Below the pieces are notes generated by a model. The model had not been told where the DNA came from, did not search any database, and saw only the letters and a list, made by a program, of their open reading frames with translations. 64,000 bases of DNA from Saccharina japonica (taxonomy: Eukaryota > Sar > Phaeophyceae > Laminariales > Laminariaceae), in the NCBI GenBank assembly GCA_008828725.1, contig MEHQ01003349.1, positions 1-64,000 of the forward strand, read 5' to 3'. The translations under genes and the position numbers were made by a program. Shown piece after piece: positions 22,062 to 31,251 of the stretch (position 1 is the first letter of the stretch; every line of letters starts with the position of its first letter).

Positions 22062-23083
22062 CGAGGTGCCCCTGCTGCGAAGCGACGGATGTCAACACGC
22101 GTCACGCGCGCACATGCCACCGAGCAGGCGCGCAGGTAAACCAGCATCAGCCGCTAGTCCACGCGCTGTCCCGCACCTTCAAGTGGTTGTCCATCCGTCA
22201 TCAAGTGGAAAACGGAGCGCTCTTCAACGCCGACAGGATCCTCCGCACGGATATAGTGATCGAGAGGGGAGGCCTCCGAGACGCTACGTCGTCAGAGTAC
22301 CGCAACAAGGCGATACTCCTCGACATCACGCATGCAGACCCCCAAGCGAGGGTCCACATGCGGGCTGGCAGCACTCATCGAGACGGATCAGCTGCCTCCA
22401 CACGCACATACCACCGAGCAGGCGCGCAGGTATACCAGCATCAGCCGCTAGTCCACGCGCTTTCCCGCATCTTCGAGCGGTTGTCCATCCGCCATCAAGT
22501 GGAAAGCGGAGTGCCCTTCAACGTCGACAAGAACCTCCGCATGGATATAGTGATCCAGAGGGGGGGGGCTCCGAGACGCTGCGTCGTCAAAGTACCGCAA
22601 CAAGGCGATACTCCTCGACATCACGCATGCACACCCCCAAGCGAAGCGAGGGTCCACATGCGGGCTGGCAGCACTGATCGAGACGGATCAGCTGCCTCCA
22701 CTTCTGGGGCGCGAAAGCGCAACCACTACGCTCGTGCAGGACAGGCGTCCTTCGACGAGCGCAGCCTTAAACTTGTCACCCTCGCGGTGGAAATCTTTGG
22801 ACGCCTCGGGAAGGAAGGTAGCGAGTTCATCAACCAGCTGGCGACGAGCATCGTCGGAGGAACGGACGGGGGAGGAGCACCTTTTCCAGGTCATATCGGT
22901 GACCACCCAGGTCGAGATCTCGCGCCGGGTGCACCGATACAAGCTCGCCCTGCGAGACCGCCAAGCCGCCAGGGGGAGAAGGGAGGAGGAGGGAGGATTG
23001 CTTCCCATGGCGTGGGGGTGGAATGTAGATGCGGAGTAGGACGCACGGCGAATAGATATATAGCAGGTACAATATTTGGGTAA
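22062..23083 (+). pseudogene. CCHC knuckle and restriction-like endonuclease of the LINE
   Basis: After the RT, a knuckle of the form C-x-C-C-x8-H-x3-C (CPCCEATDVNTRHARTC, about 22065-22120) is followed by NADRILRTDIVIERGG and KAILLDITHADPQ, which fit the spaced acidic residues of the PD-(D/E)XK-like endonuclease of R2-clade LINEs. The last part (RNHYARAGQASFDERS, then VTLAVEIFGRLGKEG) runs to about 22830, where a frame change leads to HRYKLALRDRQAARGRR. The endonuclease block is present twice in tandem (see repeat). Confidence 0.7.
22121..22708 (+). repeat. 294-bp tandem duplication in the LINE endonuclease region
   Basis: 'cgagcaggcgcgcaggta' occurs at 22121 and 22415, and everything after it is repeated at that 294-bp offset ('tcgagacggatcagctgcct' at the end of each). 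Since 294 is divisible by three the frame is kept, so this copy would carry two partial endonuclease domains. The copies differ by scattered substitutions and a 5-6 base indel near the end of the second. Confidence 0.85.
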
Positions 23084-23090
23084 AGGGTGG

Positions 23091-23980
23091 TAGTGCGTAT
23101 TCAATTAAGTATAAGCAGGGAAGGAGAATTAATTGGATCATAATATTATTGAGTACTTACTGTACGAGTACTTACCCTGGTATGTACTCAATAATATTAC
23201 ATGTATGTGCAGCATGAACACACCCCCCCCTTGTATGTACTCGTACAACATTTGTTACAGCAGTAGTATGATATAATGTATGCGTTGCAGGTTGCAGGCC
23301 AGTTATATTTACAGTACGTACGTAAGTACGTACTGGTACGAGTGCAATCCAGTCCAGGGGGTATTCTTGTGCACGGATTGGACGACGTACATATACAGCA
23401 GTAGATACTGCTGCTCAGATCTTGTGGACATCCGGACGATCCAGGGCGATCTGGAAATAAACAAAAAAAAATTATACGTAAAAATAACTTCAGTTTTTTG
23501 TTGACTTTACCTACCTGGTACTAATAACTGTGTACTATGAATACTGAGTACATTATTATTAATAGACGAACCTGGTAACAAGAAGAAATGCTGGATCAGG
23601 CTTCCAGACGTACTGTACGTACATGCCGGGCATACACACGGCACAAAGGCAGGATCAAATACACATATATATATACTACCGGGTACTGTGAGTGTATATA
23701 AGTGGGTGGCTGTTCGTATACAATTTACACACTATACGTACGTATGCATCGTACACACACAAGACACACGACGAGGAACCAGACAACCAGACTGTGCCAG
23801 GTTCCGCGGTTCCGCAGCCGCATATGCGGCGAAATACCGACCGCTTCGCAATCATGAAAAAACAGTAAAACATCAAGCAAGTGCCTGCCACACGCCCGAC
23901 GAACTGGCGCATCATTTTTGGCCCTCCTGGAAGCACTGCCGGCAGCAGTGGTAGCTTGCGCGTTGCCTCTGGGACTCAGC
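23091..23980. other. intergenic before the EF-hand gene
   Basis: Rich in GTAC/TACG palindromic tetramers and CAG/TAG triplets, with inverted 'tgagtacttactg...ccctggtatgtactca' and 'caataatatta' segments around 23140-23195. An open frame on the minus strand at 23725-23982 has no recognisable content. No supported gene. Confidence 0.35.
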
Positions 23981-25760
23981 ATGAAGGCGTCTCCGGCAGT
24001 GCAGGTGAATTCCGGCGAAGAGTAGCTGGTCGCTCACGCTTAGATATGCGGATTCCTAAAAAAGGCCCCAGATATCTTCGTCTGTACGTATGAACACTCG
24101 TACGTATATCGTGGAACACCTTACCGTAGATATCAACTCGTGTAATAGATAAAAGGTAACAGCCCCTATTACTACGAGTAATATCTACAACAACAGCCAG
24201 TAGTATATAGTTGTCACAGCAGTGCGACCAAATACCGAACGTCTCTCTTGAGCATTGAACAAGAATGGTGGACTTTGTCCTGTCAAGAATCAGAAATTAG
24301 CAAACGTCCTTTCTGTCTGTTGTGGGGCCATGTGTGCTGTGTGAATCACACACCACACACACGTGATTTAACACTAGATCACGCATTTTACTGCAAACAC
24401 CATGCAAACACATTGGCTGGCACGACGTTACAGGTGCCAAAGAACTCTCGAGGAGGGATACTCGTCTGTGAGGCAGAGATCAAAGCAGCTTTCGACTTCT
24501 TCGATGTAGAAGGAAAGGGACTCATTACCGCATCTACTCTACGAAAACGATTAGGGGCTTTCCATCGTTCATTGAGCGCCAGGGTGAGATGCATTATCAT
24601 TACCACCGACCAACGTCAACGTCAAGCAATGTATCCATCGCGCGTAGTTGCCTCCATTTATTGCAATTGCAGTATATACTGCCGTACCCTACGCCAACCA
24701 AGTGTCTAAATTAACGACGTGTTTTATATTGCTGCTGAAAGCGAACCCCGACAGCCCCAAGGTTCGAATTCCGGGTGGTTGTGGTTATTCAATGCGTGTT
24801 GTCTGCCCCAAGCAGGAGGCGAGGGTGCTGATGAACAACAAGGCGGACATGACTATTGACGACCTCAGAGAAGTGCTGCTGGAAAATGAACTCACCAATT
24901 TCGACCCAGTCGCCGAGGCGTTCAAGGTGATATACATGCACATATTTATGGAGACCATATTATTTATCATCGAATGCATGAAATGTGGGCGTAAACAGAA
25001 AATAAGTGCTCGTCTCGTGTGGCTGTTGGCGAACTATTTGTACTATTTGTACTATTTTGCCGTCATCGCGATCGTGATTCCCGTCTTCAGTCTCGACCTC
25101 CGACAATAAATGTACCTTCGAACGGACACATACGATATGGCGGGAATATGTATCCGGTTCGGTACGTGCTGATTTTCACGCTTTTTCTTCTTTGTCGCCA
25201 ACCGAGATACGTGCGAGCTTCTACAACTTGCGCTCCTATGGGTGCTGTACAGTAATAGTGGCACACGTTGGCGTTTGTAAAACGGCTCGTTGCCGCGTTG
25301 AATACCAGGTACCTGGTACGATAAGATTCTGGTCTCGCTACTCGCGACCTATTATTGATCAGCCCAGCTCGGTCAGTCATGCATTGATGCATCGCAATAT
25401 TGATTGCTCAATATACTTGGATGCTTGGTTGTATGTTTCCCTGCCGAAAAACAAACCGGTACGAAGACTAATAATATGATATGCTTCAAATATTTTGTTT
25501 CCGTTGGGTAGGCATACGACCCGGAGGGCACGGGGTTTATGGACCCAGAGATCCTGAGGAACATATTCGACAATCTTGGTTTTGGCCACTTGTCGGACGA
25601 GGATCTTGCAGTTCTGGTGGAAGCTGCCGATGGTGACGGCGACGGGCGTGTTGGCATTGATGATTTCCGTTTGATGTGTGATTCTGTGGGTAAGCGCGAA
25701 GAGGCGAAAGATGCAGAAGGCAAGATGGAAGAAGGCGACCAAACACATCCGGGGATATAA
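23981..25760 (+). CDS. calmodulin/centrin-like EF-hand protein (4 exons)
   Basis: Exons 23981-24004, 24434-24583, 24816-24926 and 25512-25760, all joined in phase 0 with GT-AG introns, give about 177 residues. Exon 2 holds EF-hand 1 (AEIKAAFDFFDVEGKGLITA), exon 3 a degenerate EF-hand 2 (LMNNKADMTIDDLREVL), and exon 4 EF-hand 3 (AYDPEGTGFMDPEIL) and EF-hand 4 (AADGDGDGRVGIDDF). Only loop 4 has a full set of likely Ca2+ ligands; loops 1 and 3 lack the acidic residue at position 12, and loop 2 has no loop consensus. Spacing fits the two-lobe calmodulin fold with Ca2+ binding mainly in the C-lobe. The 8-codon first exon (ATGAAGGCG..., donor gtgaat) is the least certain part. A strong donor (gtaagc) at about 25689 could replace the read-through C-terminal tail KREEAKDAEGKMEEG. 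Confidence 0.85.
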
Positions 25761-25933
25761 GGGGAATTCACCAGACTGGCTTGTTGCGTTTTGTGTGCTT
25801 GCTATTGTGCATGTGATATGGTATGATCTGGTCGTACCGTATGGTATCGTGCATGTGATATGTGGTATGTCGTGTAGCTTGGTGCATCTCGTCTGCTAGC
25901 AGGCAGCAAACAATCGACTAGGCAAATAGGAGT

Positions 25934-26199
25934 CTACGTAGCGCTTGGGCTTTCGAATAGAACCAGCATGCCGAAGGGTGTTATTTTGCTACCTCGGACC
26001 TGGTCAGGACATGGTATATAGATCATATTTACATGTACAGTAGTTACCTGAAACAGTTTGATGGGGAGGAGGCAAGTGTCACCACACTCTTCATTGTCGC
26101 AGGTCGCAACCACCACACCGGCGGTGGCGCAAAGGTTCTTGCGTAGCCACCAGTTCAGTTGCAGACTCCAGGACGGCAGAGCATTGGTGGTAATCTCGT
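25934..26199 (-). CDS. 3' exons of an unrecognised gene
   Basis: Two minus-strand exons, 26199-26048 and 25999-25934, joined CAG|gtaact ... gaccag|GTC in phase 0 and ending in TAG. The encoded C-terminus is Trp- and Cys-rich: PSWSLQLNWWLRKNLCATAG, then VVVATCDNEECGDTCLLPIK, then LFQVRGSKITPFGMLVLFES. The upstream exon must end in phase 1 and was not found; a hydrophobic frame at about 26300-26410 is a candidate but does not match the phase. The 3' end lies about 175 bases from the convergent EF-hand gene. No family recognised; the paired Cys and hydrophobic stretch (LCATAGVVVAT) could mean a secreted or membrane protein. Confidence 0.6.
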
Positions 26200-27461
26200 C
26201 TATCGAGCGGAAAACATAAACAATAAACAAGGTTGAAACAACTGGACGGTCTACGCATATGCGATACCACGCAGATTGACATGCTTGGTGCAGACGACGC
26301 ATAGTATGGCGATGCCGAGACCTTTTCAAAGTCGAAATATATGCACACGAGACACAATACTGCCGCCGTGGTACAAAGTGAAACATTTAGGGAGTAGACT
26401 ACGGCTTTCGCACCAAACACATCACTTCCGCCGCGAACAAGATATCATAGCGGAACGTCGCCTACAAGAGCGACGCAGTCAGGGCCCCTGTGTTCCTATT
26501 GGTGACCAATGGACCACTAAATAAAGCTCCCCTTTCGTTGTACAGCAGCAGTAGGGTCTACTGGTGGAACGGCTGCGTGCGAGGGTTGTTTCAGTGGAAA
26601 GAGTGAAACATAGCGATCAGCCAAAAACATGGGGAGCGAAGGACGTGAGACACGGCCCGCCGAAAGTGTAAAATCGCGTATTCTAGGTTATCTACGTGCC
26701 CAAGGCGCGTCGTGCCAGGTGTAGGAACTTTTATTCAAAACAAATACGGTACCGGTACAACGCAACATACCGGTATCATATCATATCATAGACGCTTACG
26801 CGCAAACAGCTCTAAGAAGAGTAATCGTAACGTCTTTCGGGCATGAAAAAACATAGCCCATCTCGGGAATACTAGGAACAGGTGAATCATCACCACAGAT
26901 ACACCACTCCGTCCGCAAATATAAGGACCAATTGATCATTTCACATCAATAACAAAAACGTTATTATACTTACGGAAAGACTGATAGTGAGACAGACGGG
27001 TTTCGTTTTGGACGAAATAGTTATTTTTTTTTCATTTTTTCATTTAATTTTGAACATTGGTCAGGTAGAAGACGTCAATTGATCACGACAAGACAACACT
27101 TAAAAAGCAGAAGGATTCAGTAACTCGAAGTGACGCACTTGAAGCATAAGAGCATTCAGCTCGTGTTCAGACTAAACCCCATCACGCGCGTTGCGCCAAG
27201 CTTTAATCCCCTTCTCGACGAGTGACCTCTTACAGTTCAAGAGAACAAACAGCAGTCCAGTGCGAAACTAACTGCTGACACGGTAAAAACGTTTAAAGCA
27301 GGGAATACGGTACGGATGAAAAAACGAGTAAATCGAGCAAACAAAAGAGCAACGATACCCGACGAACGGCATCACCCAAGCCCCAGGTCGCCACGTCCTA
27401 TCTTTTACTGTGGTAGACGACGACAACGACAACGACAGGGCATCTTTAGATCCTTAAATCC
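26200..27461. other. intergenic or unresolved upstream exons of the preceding gene
   Basis: No convincing exon found. An open minus-strand frame at 26300-26410 (SLCTTAAVLCLVCIYF) is hydrophobic. The A/T-rich stretch 26900-27300 appears empty. The 3' UTR of the DUF3598-like gene probably lies just below 27462. Confidence 0.3.
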
Positions 27462-28526
27462 TTACCCTACAACCTCTACGGGCTCCAGGTTTTCAACCGC
27501 AAAGCGGAGGAGCTTGGGAGGGGATATTCTACATTGTTCAACGCCTTCTGCACCGAGTGCGGTGTCAACAATTCTGGTAAGGGCTTCCAATCGCACCTTG
27601 GTTTGTACAACCCGCTTGCGAGTAGCGCCAACCGCATTGCGTGGACCAATCGCCCAACGCACGCCCAATTCGGCTGCCTCCCCAGCAGTTACGATAGCAG
27701 GAGCGTCAATGGAGATTCCACCATCGAGTTTGAGCGATACGTGTGAGCTCTCTTCTGCCCCCGAACACCTGCACTCGTCCAGTTTACTTGGTGGCAACTC
27801 TTCTTCCGTCCACGCCAAAGTATCAGATACACCGCCAACTCCAATATCATTATCGAGAATCCTGCTGCAACCACGCCAGAGCCCAGGGTAGTCAGACTGG
27901 CCTACCTCTGACCACAACGGCTCAACCGAAGGGGAGACGTCTTCTCGTAATGCCTGGGTCTCCGTGATGATAACGATTCGTTCGAGCGTCAACTGCGAAG
28001 GTGGTTCACGTCCGTTAAACTGCGGTCGATGCGAAATGACGCATCGCACCCGTCGGTCCTCGTCTCTAAAGCCTACTTCTGTTATCATATCTCCGCGCCG
28101 AGCAACTCCCGGACCACTGAGGTACACCGAGCCGGATGCCCGTTGTCGGAATTTGTCCTTGGTGCACTCCTCTACCAATACTTCCTTGGTCTCTACGCTG
28201 TCGAAGCAAGTGGTGCACTCCGAGCCAACGGAGCCGACGTACAGGGTGTTCACGTGTCTAAGGTGACTCTCGTCGCTTGATAGCTCCAGAGTTGTGTCCA
28301 CGCGGTCTGCTTCGCCCTGCTGAATGCCCAAAGGGTCGTAGGTAGTCCACACGCCTCGCCATTTGCCCGCCTGGTTAGCAATGTAATCATTCCATTCCTG
28401 GAGGCGAGGCTGGCGAGGCACCAACGGGACACCAAATCCTTCCACGGTGGACAGCAACTGTGCCAGGACGGTGAGTAGCAGGACATGTCCCGACTGCTGC
28501 TCGAGGAACACGCGGAAGAAAAACAT
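27462..28526 (-). CDS. DUF3598-like protein, probably plastid-targeted
   Basis: A single-exon frame of 354 codons from ATG to stop. After a hydrophobic leader (HVLLLTVLAQLLSTVEG, about residues 14-30) comes FGVPLVP, which resembles the Phe-led cleavage motif of bipartite plastid leaders in stramenopiles. The mature part begins WNDYIANQAGKWRGVWTTYD, typical of the DUF3598 family known from cyanobacteria and plastid-bearing eukaryotes. A second similar half starts near residue 215 (SDYPGLWRGCSRILDNDIGV), suggesting two related beta-barrel-like modules. The function of the family is unknown, and I recognise it from the GKWRG.WT.Y motif only. The absence of introns contrasts with its neighbours. 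Confidence 0.75.
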   Translation of the reverse strand: MFFFRVFLEQQSGHVLLLTVLAQLLSTVEGFGVPLVPRQPRLQEWNDYIANQAGKWRGVWTTYDPLGIQQGEADRVDTTLELSSDESHLRHVNTLYVGSVGSECTTCFDSVETKEVLVEECTKDKFRQRASGSVYLSGPGVARRGDMITEVGFRDEDRRVRCVISHRPQFNGREPPSQLTLERIVIITETQALREDVSPSVEPLWSEVGQSDYPGLWRGCSRILDNDIGVGGVSDTLAWTEEELPPSKLDECRCSGAEESSHVSLKLDGGISIDAPAIVTAGEAAELGVRWAIGPRNAVGATRKRVVQTKVRLEALTRIVDTALGAEGVEQCRISPPKLLRFAVENLEPVEVVG

Positions 28527-30221
28527 GCAACAGCAGGGATGAGTTTGTCGTTTGTTAAATTTGGAAATGTACCGTCATACCAGGTGGGATATCATCGCGC
28601 ATCGCGCATACGTTATACCATGACCTTGGTGCAGTATTAGATTTTATTCTTACTAGCGGTACGGCCTTGGCTCCGCCCGTGGCGCTAGTTTTATTATTAT
28701 TTGCTTTCCCTCTCGGGTATCAATTTTACAAACTTAAATCAAACAATTATTTTACTTGAACTTTTGAAGCGCCCTTGCCAATAATATTTTGAAGCACCTT
28801 CTTTGAAGCAATTTTCCTACCAACCCTCGCACTCCCACCATCGCCGCGCCCGCACACACACACCCACACCATTGTACACCCCCACACGATCGCCTCACAT
28901 CGGTCATACTCTCAGCTCCTGGCATGCGCTATTTTCTTCGAAACAATATAATGTCCTGTCTGTGTCGATTGTCGAAAGTCCCCGATATCTATCTGCAGTT
29001 TTAAAGCGTGTAAGTCCCACAGACACCGCCTTTCGGCTATAGATGGAACCTACGTGGAGCTATCGAGAAACTGCCCGCTTGGGTAAATATATTCCATCAA
29101 GCTATCCCATCAATCTCCGGAGACGAGAACGAGCGTTTAGCGCACGCTACCATCGGCAAAACCCGTGGTCGCGTATCCGGTATCCTAGGACGAGTCAGTA
29201 GTATGCTGTTTGCTATGTCACTCTCTTGTCTCACTCTCGATTACACACCAGGTATTGTGCTTTATTATAAACAAGCACAAAGGACAGTCGTTTTATGTTG
29301 GACGACGACAGTGAAGGGAAGGGCACTCTCGACTACGATCGATCGTATTACATCTTAGGGTTAGTCAAGTACGACGACGACGAACTCTCTCGGCTATTAT
29401 TATTGTGTTTGACGACAGAAAGACTACATACGAAGCGGAAGCTTGACTATGATTGAAGGATGTAATACTTGTCGTCAACAGTAGTTCAATACGGTTTTTG
29501 CACGAACGACCCGCCCAAGGCCACGTGTATGACATTATCGTGGGAACCTGGTATATAATCAGTTTTCGTTCGCTGTTGTTGTAAAAGATGCCACTGTGTA
29601 AGGGGATACTGTTGCAGTATTTATTGTACCGAGGGAGAGAAGGGGACGACAAGGGCGCGGAGGGCTGCTGCTTTCGTCGAAATGCCAGGTATTTATACGG
29701 ATCGATCGGAATGACGATCGAACGGTTGCCTTGTGGGATCAGCTATTAATAGGCGCAGGATGGGATGGGATGGGATGGGATGGGATGGGATGGGATGGGA
29801 TGGGATGGGATGGGATGGGATGGGATGGGATGGGATGGGATGGGACCCCTAAGCGGGAGCAGGGCGGCCGAGGCTTGGGGGATCAGGGTTCTAAGCAGGA
29901 GCAAGGCGGTCGACAGGACAGTCAAAACATGCCTTCTGAATTACTAGACTATTGTACGTATTCCTGGAATATTATTTTCTTAGAAGTCGTACTGCCTCTA
30001 GTCTACTTCGCCGCCAATCGGCTTCCTTCCAGTGCGAGCTGGCCATATCAACAAAAACAACTCTTCGGAAACTGTGGTGCGCTGTCTCTATCACCCCGCG
30101 CAGTCTACTATTAATAGTCTACTTGAAGCATTACTATTGTCTACTACTAATACGAGTACGAGTAGATTGCGTGCCTTCAAATCCTAATCCTTGTTGTGTA
30201 CCGGACACATCATATACATGT
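28527..30221. other. intergenic with simple repeats
   Basis: Contains CACACA-rich sequence (28855-28890) and a short stretch near 29026-29090 that in one frame reads SAIDGTYVELSRNCPLG, vaguely like the first Asp motif of PIF/Harbinger transposases but ending in a stop. No supported gene. Confidence 0.35.
29757..29845 (+). repeat. (GGGAT)n microsatellite
   Basis: About 17-18 perfect tandem copies of the pentamer GGGAT. One strand is continuously G-rich, with GGG every five bases, so G-quadruplex formation is possible. It is open in several frames (MGWDG repeats), which is not evidence of coding. Confidence 0.95.
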
Positions 30222-30224
30222 TAA

Positions 30225-31035
30225 GGCTGTTTCCTATGCGGTTCGATTTTGAGCTTCGGATTTGTATTTTTCGATCTCAAAAACGAAAGCACCGTCCTAT
30301 GCAGTCCGATTATGCAAAATCTGACCGGAAATTTTTCGATTTGAGAATCCGATGACCCAAGTCGTCGGATTTTGGGCCAAAATCCGACGACTTGGGTCAT
30401 CAGATTTTCAAATCGAAAAATGGCATGGTCTCTAAATTCAAGATGTTATCCACGCAGCAAGCAAGCAGCAGCAGCAGCACGATCGATGAGTTGGATGGTG
30501 ACACAGCGACGTTGCTTCGCGCCCGACGCGCAGCCTACGATCGGTGGGCCTCTCCGTCGCCAAATTACAGTCGGCTGGCGCGGGCTCGGACCTAGAGACG
30601 AAGGGAAGCGCACTCGGCACGCGCCTCTCCGTACGCGTACTCGTAGACTTCACAGCAGCAGCAGCAAGCAGCAGTACAGCAGTAGTACACAGCAGTCAAC
30701 GCTCGGATGCTTCGTTGTGTCAAAATACAAAATACCAAGACAGGTCGACTCGAGCGCACTCGGCGCGTCGCCGCCAAACCAGAGGCAGCCAGCGTGGCTT
30801 CGAACGCTTGGGTTCTATGCCCAGTACAGCGCACTCGGCGCGTCTCTTCGCGGCGCCAGACCACAACAACAACACAGCAGTTGGTCTTGCCGTTTGCTCA
30901 AATATCTGCACGTATGATACAACAAATCCGTGTTTTCTCGCATAAGAAGACTGTTTCGATTTTCGAACCAGGTCGCTGAAAAATCGATCAGACCATAATC
31001 TGAAGCTCAAAAATCGAACCGCATAGGAAACGGCC
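30225..31035. mobile_element. PIF/Harbinger-type element, TAA target duplication
   Basis: TIRs of about 40 bp: left GGCTGTTTCCTATGCGGTTC..., right end the near-perfect complement (GGCCGTTTCCTATGCGGTTC...). Flanked by TAA on both sides (30222-30224, 31036-31038), the classic TWA duplication of PIF/Harbinger and Tourist elements. The left part contains a second hairpin of about 45 bp per arm centred near 30377 (aatccgacgacttgggtcat against its complement). The centre has an ATG-led frame (30392-30595, with SSSSTIDELDGDTATLLRAR), Q/S-coding CAG runs and repeats of gcgcactcggcgcg. No transposase, so non-autonomous, perhaps with captured sequence. Confidence 0.8.
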
Positions 31036-31219
31036 TAAGAGTTCAAAACTCAAACTGGTTGTCGTAAATACCAGGTACCTGATACTCCGCACTCGTGCGT
31101 ACGTATGATATAATAATGTCATGAGGACGTGAGGACCTGTGATTCTACAAACACGACCATACATATAATGCCCTCCCTCCCTCAACCCCCCCTGAATATT
31201 TTATGTTTACAAGGGCTCC

Positions 31220-31251
31220 GCATGGGTGCCGGCATTCGCCGGCACCCATGC
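31220..31251. other. perfect 14-bp hairpin, 4-base loop
   Basis: GCATGGGTGCCGGC, loop ATTC, then the exact complement GCCGGCACCCATGC. It stands out in A/T-rich intergenic DNA. There is no T-run and no gene ending here. It may be the core of a decayed foldback element. Confidence 0.85.

Larger units (their letters stand above)
18141..23090 (+). mobile_element. degenerate non-LTR retrotransposon with C-terminal restriction-like endonuclease (R2/RLE-type)
   Basis: A G/C-rich block of about 5 kb in A/T-richer surroundings. In order: a 380-codon ORF1-like frame, a Pro/Arg-rich repeat section, a Cys/His finger, reverse transcriptase motifs in several frames, a CCHC-type knuckle and a PD-(D/E)XK-like endonuclease region. 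RT followed by a C-terminal knuckle and endonuclease is the layout of early-branching, often site-specific LINEs (R2, NeSL, CRE, Hero clades). Several frameshifts, a stop, a changed catalytic residue and an internal duplication show that this copy is dead. Ends are approximate. Confidence 0.8.

Noticed and set aside
29026-29090. PIF/Harbinger transposase fragment (SAIDGTYVELSRNCPLG)
   Set aside because: Too short, stops at once downstream and in-frame stops upstream; could be chance.
29731-30114. 127-codon frame with MGWDG repeats
   Set aside because: Produced by the GGGAT microsatellite; the remainder is not coding-like.
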